Source: Bacteroidota bacterium (GTDB lineage Bacteria > Bacteroidota > Bacteroidia > Bacteroidales > UBA7960). From it: 64,000 nucleotides of DNA. The notes beneath the pieces are model-generated. The model was not told where the DNA came from. It searched no databases and was given only the letters and a program-made list of their open reading frames with translations. The stretch spans positions 1 to 64,000 of the forward strand of contig RECE01000222.1 of assembly GCA_007694165.1 (NCBI GenBank), in the 5' to 3' direction. Positions 29,477 through 37,872 of this stretch are shown one piece after another; the stretch's first letter is position 1, and every line of letters starts with the position of its first letter. Made by a program: the position numbers and the translations under genes.

Positions 29477-30165
29477 TGGATTTAAATTTAGTTGTTAATA
29501 AATATTTGTATATGCATTACACTGTAACTGATTTACCACATCATAATTGAAATTCTAATAAAAAATTCAAAGCCTTTGCAGAATATTGAGGTATTCCACA
29601 ATTACAATGCAAAGATAATACTTAGTAATAAAAGCAATAACTGTAAGTAATTACCCTAACCTAATAATCATATAATACTGATTAACTGCTCTTTAAAAAA
29701 TACCATATCGCTCAGGCATTTAAAATACCTGCTTAAAAGCAAAATTTGCAATACCAAAACTTCTCCATCTTTGCATTAATTTATTGTTAAGCCAATCACT
29801 TATGCACATACACACCTGTTTATGTGCACATTACACAATGCGTAAATTTTACAAAGTTTTCAACAATGCACATTTACTTGTTTTCTTGCAAAAACAAAGT
29901 ACTAATAAATATTGCCAGGTAGCCGGATGAGATTTTATCACCATTTGCCATTAACTCACTTTAACCTCATCACAAAGATCCTGAAAGAATAGCTATTTGA
30001 AACGGAGCGGGAAAAGCAAATAATCTTACCGGAGACCTATAAAAAACATGCAGAAAAAGTTTTCTTGTAGTCAATTTGAATAAAAAAAACTGTACATTTA
30101 AAAAAAATAGGAAGGGAAGAATATCTGATTCAGTCAGCGGTTATTTGACATTAAAAACGTAAGCC

Positions 30166-31110
30166 ATGAAACCATCCAGGAACAAGATATTGGTGGCTGT
30201 TGATTTCGAAGAGCAGTCAATGCATGCTCTGGTACACTCTTATGAACTTGCCAGCCTTTTTGATGCAGACCTGCTTTTGCTCTATGTGATAGAGGGGATA
30301 AGTATTTTAGGAAAACTAAGATCCCCTGAAGAATATCTGAAAAATATTATTGAAGAAGCGCGGGAAAAATTTGACAAACTTGAGGCTTTGGCAGGAAATG
30401 TTTCTACAAAAGCAGCAGTGAAGGTATCTGCACTGATCGAAAAAGGGAAGCCTTACGATAAAATAATAGGAACAGCAAGGGAACAGGAAGTATTGCTGAT
30501 TGTAATGGGAAATAACAGCAACATGTTTGCCAGCAAAAGCAGGAGAATCATTGGCAGCAATACCTTAAATGTAATCCGCGAAGCCCATTGCCCGGTCATT
30601 ACCGTCAAATCAATCTCAAAACTTCCGGGCAAATACACCACCATCCTGCTACCTTTAGACTTTACCAGTCAAACCAAGAAGCAGGTTCAGAAAGCAATTG
30701 AGTTTGGGGGTTACTTTGGGGCAAAAATAAATATCATTAGCATTCTCAGGGGAAACAACAAAATAACCAAACTACTGAAACAGGTTCAGTTAAACCAGGT
30801 TAAAAATGCCATTCAAAAAAACGGAGTGCACTGCGAAGCGGAGTTCTTTGTCCAAAAGGAGAAATCAGTTTCTGAAATGATTCTTGACTACAGCCATAAA
30901 ATTTCGGCAGATCTGATTGTAATTATGACCCAGCAGAAAAAAAGCATTATCGATTTTTATGTGGGTTCCAACGCACAGGAAATAATATCAAAATCAGAGA
31001 TTCCCGTATTGAGCATCGTTCCATCAGCAGACTTTAAGCCCGGTATGGTAACATCGATGGTAGATCCTTTAGGAGTATTAAAAAGCAATACTGCCGACGG
31101 AGTCCCTTAA
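30166..31110 (+). CDS. Universal stress protein, two UspA domains
   Basis: ILVAVDFEEQSMHALVHSYELASLFDADLLLLYVIE...; second domain TTILLPLDFTSQTKKQVQKAIEFGGYFGAKINIISIL. Confidence 0.88.
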   Translation: MKPSRNKILVAVDFEEQSMHALVHSYELASLFDADLLLLYVIEGISILGKLRSPEEYLKNIIEEAREKFDKLEALAGNVSTKAAVKVSALIEKGKPYDKIIGTAREQEVLLIVMGNNSNMFASKSRRIIGSNTLNVIREAHCPVITVKSISKLPGKYTTILLPLDFTSQTKKQVQKAIEFGGYFGAKINIISILRGNNKITKLLKQVQLNQVKNAIQKNGVHCEAEFFVQKEKSVSEMILDYSHKISADLIVIMTQQKKSIIDFYVGSNAQEIISKSEIPVLSIVPSADFKPGMVTSMVDPLGVLKSNTADGVP

Positions 31111-31252
31111 GCACCATTTAGAATCTGTGGTCCGATTTAATGATTTTCAATCACCCATTTCTAAAAATAAAGTAATTTTGCCCACTATCAGCTTGTAGCA
31201 GTATCAAATACCTGTTAAAGGTCTGTTATGAACATTTAAAATAACGCAAACA

Positions 31253-32137
31253 ATGGAAAGAGACGTAATAATAGTCCCCACTGATTTTACCCCCGTAGCA
31301 GATTGTGCATTAGACCATGCCATTGAAATAGCTAAACTATTCGATCATAAGATCCGTATGCTCCATGTAGTAAGCAAAAAAACATCCCAATTCCAGCGTG
31401 ACAGGGTTGAAAAACTCATCAGTAAGGTTGCAGAAGCCAGCAGCAACCGTTCTGGTATTGATATCAGCGGAACTATCGAAGAGGGAAGCATTTTTGAGGC
31501 CATTAGCAATACTGCCGATAAATTATCTGCGGAGTTCATTATAATGGGTATTCATGGCAAAAAAGGGGTCCAGCATCTGGTGGGCAGTTATGCTTACAAG
31601 GTAGTTTGCAGCTCCAAGGTTCCTGTAATGGTAGTAAAAAAGAAACATCACCACGTAGGCTATAAGAACATCGTTATACCCATTGACTTTAATTACGAGA
31701 GCACACAAAAAATTAATAAAGCCATCAAGTTCGCCAACTATTTTGGTTCAACCATACACATAATCGGAGTATTAGGTTCTAAAAGCAGCGTTTTCAAGAT
31801 AGAAAAGGAAGCCCTGCTAAAGAAAATACTGGACTATGTAGAAAGTGCAGGTGCCAAAGCCAAAGCAGAAGTAATCATAAAACCCGGGGCCGACATTCAC
31901 GACGAAGTTCTTGAATATGCTGAAAAAACAGATGCTGACCTGATCATGATTGTTGCTGAGAAGAGTGGTCGATTTACGGAGCTTTTTGGTAAAAATGATG
32001 CCGAACAGATTATTGACAAGGCGGAAATCCCGGTTCTGACAGTTATTCCCAACATTGAATACGATCAGGACGATGATGACGATGATTCATTACTGAGCAC
32101 GTTCTTCGACCCACTGGGAATTATTGACAAGCCATGA
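31253..32137 (+). CDS. Universal stress protein, two UspA domains, acidic linker near C-terminus
   Basis: VIIVPTDFTPVADCALDHAIEIAKLFDHKIRMLHVV...IIMGIHGKKGVQHLVGSYAYKVVCSSKVPVMVV; second domain KNIVIPIDFNYES. Confidence 0.9.
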   Translation: MERDVIIVPTDFTPVADCALDHAIEIAKLFDHKIRMLHVVSKKTSQFQRDRVEKLISKVAEASSNRSGIDISGTIEEGSIFEAISNTADKLSAEFIIMGIHGKKGVQHLVGSYAYKVVCSSKVPVMVVKKKHHHVGYKNIVIPIDFNYESTQKINKAIKFANYFGSTIHIIGVLGSKSSVFKIEKEALLKKILDYVESAGAKAKAEVIIKPGADIHDEVLEYAEKTDADLIMIVAEKSGRFTELFGKNDAEQIIDKAEIPVLTVIPNIEYDQDDDDDDSLLSTFFDPLGIIDKP

Positions 32138-32201
32138 GTAAAGCTACTCATCAATAGGTTCAATAGTTTTCGCTTTTTCTCCCCTTATCCCGAGTATATC
32201 C

Positions 32202-33377
32202 ATGTTTTCATTTGATAATACAGAAATTGCTTTTTCGGACAAAACCAACAAACAGCTAAGAAAAGCTTACTGGATGTTTTGGATGGTAAAAAGTCCGTGG
32301 ATTGCAAAAACCGGCTCCTGGCTGCTAACCCTTGCCAATCATCTCAGATTCCCCCTCAACTGGGCGCTGAAGAACACTGTATTTGAGCATTTCTGTGGTG
32401 GGGAAACTTTGGAGGAGTGCCACGAATCCATTGAAAAGCTCGGAAAATACAACATCAAGGCAGTACTTGACTACGCTGCCGAAGGGAGAGAAACGGAGAA
32501 AGAATTTGATGAGGCACGAGACCGTATTATTGCAAGCATCGAACTAAGCGGAAACAATGACAACATTGGGTTTGCTGTTTTCAAAATAACCGGAATCGCA
32601 CGTTTCAGGCTGCTGGAGAAAATCAACGGAGATTACATTCTTTCTGATGCGGAAAAACAGGAACTGGCAAGAATAAAAGCAAGGGCAGAACAAATCTGTA
32701 AAAAGGCAGCCGAAATTGGTGTTTCTGTTATGATTGATGCCGAAGAAAGCTGGATCCAGAATTCTATTGACAACCTTGTGGAAGAGTTAATGCAAAAATA
32801 CAATACCACCAAACCGGTGGTGTTTCACACACTGCAAATGTATCGCATAGACAAACTCTACTACCTGAAAAAACTTACATCAGACGCACTGGAAAAAAAT
32901 TACATTCCTGGTTTTAAAATTGTACGGGGGGCGTACATGGAGAAAGAGCGTGCAAGAGCTATGAAAAAAGGTTATGCTTCTCCCATACACCCTAACAAGG
33001 CTTCTACCGACGCAGCTTTTGATGATGCTGTTCGCTTCTGTATCGAAAACATTGAAAACATCGCTGTATGTATTGGTTCTCATAACGAAAACAGCAATAT
33101 GGAGGCGGCCTTCATCATAGATATAAACGAATTGGACAAAAACCATCCCCGAATTCATTTTTCTCAACTCAAGGGGATGAGTGATCACATAAGTTATAAC
33201 CTGGCAAAGGAAGGGTATAATGTGAGCAAATATGTGCCTTACGGGCCTTTGCGGCTGGTTATGCCATACCTTATAAGAAGAGCCGAAGAAAACACTTCAG
33301 TGGCCGGCCAGACAGGCAGAGAGCTATTCCTTATACGAAAGGAGTTAAAGCGCAGGAAACAGAAAAAAACCTCCTGA
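32202..33377 (+). CDS. Proline dehydrogenase (monofunctional)
   Basis: FKIVRGAYMEKERARAMKKGYASPIHPNKASTDAAFDDAVRFC; RRAEENTSVAGQTGRELFLIRKELKRR. Confidence 0.92.
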   Translation: MFSFDNTEIAFSDKTNKQLRKAYWMFWMVKSPWIAKTGSWLLTLANHLRFPLNWALKNTVFEHFCGGETLEECHESIEKLGKYNIKAVLDYAAEGRETEKEFDEARDRIIASIELSGNNDNIGFAVFKITGIARFRLLEKINGDYILSDAEKQELARIKARAEQICKKAAEIGVSVMIDAEESWIQNSIDNLVEELMQKYNTTKPVVFHTLQMYRIDKLYYLKKLTSDALEKNYIPGFKIVRGAYMEKERARAMKKGYASPIHPNKASTDAAFDDAVRFCIENIENIAVCIGSHNENSNMEAAFIIDINELDKNHPRIHFSQLKGMSDHISYNLAKEGYNVSKYVPYGPLRLVMPYLIRRAEENTSVAGQTGRELFLIRKELKRRKQKKTS

Positions 33378-33395
33378 CTTTTTTCTTTTATCCGT

Positions 33396-34208
33396 TTACC
33401 TGTTGGGTCCCTGCTTTCTTTGTCGCACAGCCTCAAATACCATAATGGCTGCTGATGCAGATACATTCAGAGAGTCAATTTTTCCAGCCATAGGGATATT
33501 CAGATAATAGTGGGACTTTTCATACCATACTTTCGATAAGCCATCAGCCTCAGTGCCAAAAACCAGCGCAAGAGGTCTGGTCATATCCGGCTGATAATAG
33601 GGAACATTGCCCTGAACTGATGCGATCATGGTCGTAATATCATGTTTGGCTGCCCAGTCAAAATAATCGGTGGTATTACACACGGCTACCTTTACAGAAA
33701 AAAGACAACCCAACGATGATCGTATTACGTTGGGATTAAAAATATCAGTTTGGGAATCGCAAATTATTACGGCATCCACACCTGCTGCATCGGCGGTTCT
33801 CAATATAGCTCCAAGATTCCCCGGTTTTTCCACCGATTCAAGCACCATCACCAGGGGTTGTGAGGAAAGCCGGACTTGTGCCAGGCTTGTATCAAAGTTT
33901 TGCATTACGGCAAGTATGCCTTCAGCTTTTCCCCGGTAAGCCATCCTTTCATATACCGCGGGACTTACACGGGTAATCGCCTGGGTGGGATTTTGCAGGT
34001 CAATGGGATAAAATGTATCATTCGCGAATATTTCCTCACACAAAAAGATATTTTCGACCCTTACCCCCGCCAGTATCGCCTGCGAAACTTCACGGACTCC
34101 CTCAACAACAAACAAACCTGAACTGCGGCGTGCGGCAACTTTCTGCTGCAACTTTGCCACCTCTTTTATCAACGGATTCTGTAAGCTGCTTATGTATTTA
34201 TTTTCCAT
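33396..34208 (-). CDS. TrmH/SpoU family RNA 2'-O-methyltransferase
   Basis: VLESVEKPGNLGAILRTADAAGVDAVIICD...SLGCLFSVKV...ALVFGTEADGLSKVWYE...IPMAGKIDSLNVSASAAIMVFEAVRQR. Confidence 0.93.
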   Translation of the reverse strand: MENKYISSLQNPLIKEVAKLQQKVAARRSSGLFVVEGVREVSQAILAGVRVENIFLCEEIFANDTFYPIDLQNPTQAITRVSPAVYERMAYRGKAEGILAVMQNFDTSLAQVRLSSQPLVMVLESVEKPGNLGAILRTADAAGVDAVIICDSQTDIFNPNVIRSSLGCLFSVKVAVCNTTDYFDWAAKHDITTMIASVQGNVPYYQPDMTRPLALVFGTEADGLSKVWYEKSHYYLNIPMAGKIDSLNVSASAAIMVFEAVRQRKQGPNR

Positions 34209-34382
34209 GTAATATAATTTGCAAATTCATTGAGTTTGTTGCGGACTATTTTTCCTTTCCTTCTTCACATTGTTTTCATAAACTACTACAAGGTTTGATG
34301 CAACAATCCATTACCTGCGAACCCACTGTCTTAAATGGTTGAAGGCAGAAACCGGCAGAAGACATTGCTTTTTGAAGCGGGC

Positions 34383-36803
34383 TCATGATGGTTTTTCCCT
34401 GGCAAAATTAATCAAAGCAACAGCAAAAGCAACCAGGTAAAGCATCATCGCAAAAAACATGACAACCCTGAACCCCATTTCCACGGCAATTAGTGTAGCC
34501 AAAGCAGTTGCTATCACCGACAATGAACCGTTAATACCCCATGCCCATGGAATCTGATCCTGGCGGTTTGCATCCAGAACCCGGATTGCAGAAGGGAATG
34601 GCATTCCCATAAAAAAAGCAGGAACCGACAGCAACACAAAGGCGATGAAGACTTTTACCGCCAACGAAAGGTTAATGGTATGCATTAACAAGGGAGTAAG
34701 AGAAACTGCATACAAAAGAATCAGAAGGGAAACTACCAACGTTGAAACTGCAGAAACCTTATGAGCCAGTTTGAAACGACCGGAGAAATAGCTGCCAATA
34801 CCACTGGCTATCATCATTGTGCTGATAACGGCAGCAATGGCATACATGGGATGCCCAAAATAAAGAATAAAACGCTGAATGAATATTATTTCCACAAACA
34901 TATACCCCAATCCCAGCGCTCCAAAATAAAAAATGGTGGCAGTTTTACTCTTGCTTTTGCTTCTTAACCTGAACAGCGGAATAATTATAAGCACGATGGC
35001 AAGAAATGCACCCTGAGCCAGGGTAATCCATACAATAAGGTAGCCCAGCTCAAGAAAGGGTAAATCATCATACTCCTTAAGTTGCTGCTGAATCTCAGAG
35101 GTTTTCAGAAACCGGCCGAAGTAAGGTTTGTCATCAGTAGCAGGTGCTACATAAAAAGAATAGTTTTCAAAAAAATCAGGATCCTCCCTGGAAATTATTT
35201 TATCGAGGTACGAAAAGAAACTATCATCCTCAAGTTGGTTGTAAAGGGTTTCATTCTGGGGATCAAATCCCGGCAGAATAACGGGATCAAAAAGCATCTC
35301 GCGGCAAAAACTTCTTATTTTACCTGCTACTGCCTGGTCAAGAGGACTTTTCTGGACCACAAAGGTGATCGTACCCCAGCTTCTGACAGCTACCATGTGA
35401 TCTCGCGGATCAGTTACACCCTGGTTGCCAAGGGCCTGAACGAGCGTGGCAGCAATCTTCAGTGTTGTTCGGGGGGGATAATCCATCCATGAGGTTACAG
35501 CAATTACACCGTCCTCAGAAAGCTTGTCCCACATCTGGCTAAATGCTTCAATGGTCAGGGTATAATCTTCCACAAGTGCATTTAAACCGGCCGAACCTCC
35601 AAATGCCTCCATCCTGGGCAGGATAATAGCATCATAAGAATTGTCTTTTGCCGAAAAAAGAAATTGCCTGCTATCCTGATATAACACTTCGGCCCTTTTA
35701 TCATGAAAAAGAAACGATGACTCTTGTGCAAATTCATTTTCCATAAGCGCTTTAACCGCATGGACAGCAGTGATTGCCTGCACCTTCGCTGCTCCCCTCT
35801 GTAACGCATGAGCCAGGGCAGTTCCGGTGGAGGCATTGAGCAACAGAACCGTCTCTCTGGCTCCCATTATATAGGGCAAAGCCTCTGTAGTGAAATCATG
35901 GATATTGGTGACAGTGGTATCAAATTGAGGTATTACTCCGTAAAACTCGCCATTGGTGTAAACATTTTTTTTGACCGGAACCCTTCCGGTATAGGTAAAA
36001 CTCAGCGCCGGAGCATACCGCATGGCATTTGAAGCAACCACATCAACCCTTCCATGAATATCGGGTTTGCTGTGCACAACCCTGGCATCGGGCAACAACA
36101 ATGAACGCGACATTCCTTTATATTGAGAAAGGGGCACTTCACCGGGTAACCAAAAAGCAAAAACCAATACTGCCATCCCCAGCATAATAACCCCTGCCTG
36201 GAGTCCCTTATGGCGTTGCAGGTCGAAACCCATTATGGAAGCTAAAACGGCAAGCATTGCGGCGACCGGCAGGGCTTCTATGGCAAACATTACCGACAAA
36301 AGAAAAACAAGCAATACCCCTCCTATTCCCGAACCAATAAGGTTGGCAAAATAAAATTTTCCGATATTGCCGGCATTTTTGGTTAAAAGAATTCCGATTG
36401 CCAAAGCCCCAAAAAAGAAGGGAAGAAAAAAAATCAGGTAGTTTGCTGCCAGGATTCCAAACTGACTTCTCTCAACAAACAAAACATAAACGTCAAACTG
36501 AAAAACCTGCAACCGGGCCAGCCAAACAGAAAAAATCATAAAAATCCCGGAGAGGCACATCAACACAGGCGCCAGCCATGAGGCAGCAGACAAAAGCTTT
36601 TCTCGCATCAATGCAAGGGCTGTACCGGCGGCACCAAATCCCAGCATTGCAATGGAGATAATCATATAAGCAAAATGATACCACTGCATAATAGATATCA
36701 CCTGCATTAGCACGAGCTGAAAAGCAATAATGGCAGCAGAGAGCATGCCCAGAGATAAAATCACCCTGTTCTCCTTGCTGAAATAAAAAGAGGCACTCCT
36801 CAT
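34383..36803 (-). CDS. Polytopic membrane protein with internal spermidine synthase-like methyltransferase domain
   Basis: Hydrophobic N- and C-terminal halves flank a soluble SAM-like domain ETVLLLNASTGTALAHALQRGAAKVQAI...NSYDAIILPRMEAFGGSAGLNAL. Confidence 0.8.
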   Translation of the reverse strand: MRSASFYFSKENRVILSLGMLSAAIIAFQLVLMQVISIMQWYHFAYMIISIAMLGFGAAGTALALMREKLLSAASWLAPVLMCLSGIFMIFSVWLARLQVFQFDVYVLFVERSQFGILAANYLIFFLPFFFGALAIGILLTKNAGNIGKFYFANLIGSGIGGVLLVFLLSVMFAIEALPVAAMLAVLASIMGFDLQRHKGLQAGVIMLGMAVLVFAFWLPGEVPLSQYKGMSRSLLLPDARVVHSKPDIHGRVDVVASNAMRYAPALSFTYTGRVPVKKNVYTNGEFYGVIPQFDTTVTNIHDFTTEALPYIMGARETVLLLNASTGTALAHALQRGAAKVQAITAVHAVKALMENEFAQESSFLFHDKRAEVLYQDSRQFLFSAKDNSYDAIILPRMEAFGGSAGLNALVEDYTLTIEAFSQMWDKLSEDGVIAVTSWMDYPPRTTLKIAATLVQALGNQGVTDPRDHMVAVRSWGTITFVVQKSPLDQAVAGKIRSFCREMLFDPVILPGFDPQNETLYNQLEDDSFFSYLDKIISREDPDFFENYSFYVAPATDDKPYFGRFLKTSEIQQQLKEYDDLPFLELGYLIVWITLAQGAFLAIVLIIIPLFRLRSKSKSKTATIFYFGALGLGYMFVEIIFIQRFILYFGHPMYAIAAVISTMMIASGIGSYFSGRFKLAHKVSAVSTLVVSLLILLYAVSLTPLLMHTINLSLAVKVFIAFVLLSVPAFFMGMPFPSAIRVLDANRQDQIPWAWGINGSLSVIATALATLIAVEMGFRVVMFFAMMLYLVAFAVALINFAREKPS

Positions 36804-36815
36804 GAAAACATCATT

Positions 36816-37526
36816 TTAGTCGGATGAAGTAAAGGGTACAAATCTAACCGGCATAAGACTGCGTGAAGTAATGCTTTCGCCTTTCTTTTCCACAAGCATC
36901 AACTGCTGAACCCTGAAAGGAGAACCCACGGGAATAATCATGACTCCGCCATCTTTGAGCTGTTCAATAAGGGGGGGTGGGATGTGTTCGGCAGCAGCAG
37001 TAACCACAATGGCGTCAAAGGGTGCATACTCCTCCCAGCCATAATAACCATCAGCGATTTTCACACTCACATTGTTGTATTCCTTTTCAAGAATAGCCCG
37101 TGCTGTTTCGCCAAGGGGTTCAACAATCTCAATCGTATAAACATGCGCTACAATTTCAGCCAGAACAGCTGCCTGGTATCCTGACCCGGTTCCGATTTCC
37201 AGTACCCTGAAATCAGGCCGGGGTTTTATAATTTCTGTCATGTAGGCTACAATGTAGGGCTGACTGATGGTTTGTCCATACCCAATGGGTAGCGGCCTGT
37301 CGGTATAAGAAAAGCGCCGCTGGTTTTGGGGTACATAGAGATGCCTGGGCACTTTGCCCATGGCCCTTAGCGTATGCCGGTCCCGGATTCCCCTTTCCCT
37401 GATCTGGGTTTCCACCATTTGTGATCGCTGCAATTCAAAGTTTTGAGCTTTTGAATCTTTACATACTACTGGCAACAGCAATATTCCCACAACCAGTAAA
37501 TTCATTATTTTGGTTAAAAAAGACAT
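36816..37526 (-). CDS. pcm: Protein-L-isoaspartate O-methyltransferase
   Basis: MGKVPRHLYVPQNQRRFSYTDRPLPIGYGQTISQPYIVAYMTE...VLEIGTGSGYQAAVLAEIV. Confidence 0.95.
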   Translation of the reverse strand: MSFLTKIMNLLVVGILLLPVVCKDSKAQNFELQRSQMVETQIRERGIRDRHTLRAMGKVPRHLYVPQNQRRFSYTDRPLPIGYGQTISQPYIVAYMTEIIKPRPDFRVLEIGTGSGYQAAVLAEIVAHVYTIEIVEPLGETARAILEKEYNNVSVKIADGYYGWEEYAPFDAIVVTAAAEHIPPPLIEQLKDGGVMIIPVGSPFRVQQLMLVEKKGESITSRSLMPVRFVPFTSSD

Positions 37527-37872
37527 AAGCTTCTCATTTTAGGTTCAGGAATAAAAAAAACTAATAATTGACTTGATATATAGAAATTCAAAGTTCAAGT
37601 CATACAAATATAACCAAACAGACAAAAAAGAACAATTTGTCTGTAAAGTATTTCCGGGTATACTCTGAAAATAATGGTTCGACAACACTTATGCAAATCC
37701 TCCTATGCCCTGTATTTTTTATGAATACAGTGTGATTGTCATCACTGTTTCCTGATAGTTAAATACAGTAAATAAGTTGAGCATTGGCTAAATATTTCGT
37801 ACCTTTATAAGTCTGAAACAGCCCTTTTAAAACCATAAACCTGCACCTTACAGTTGTAAAATACCCGGCAAT

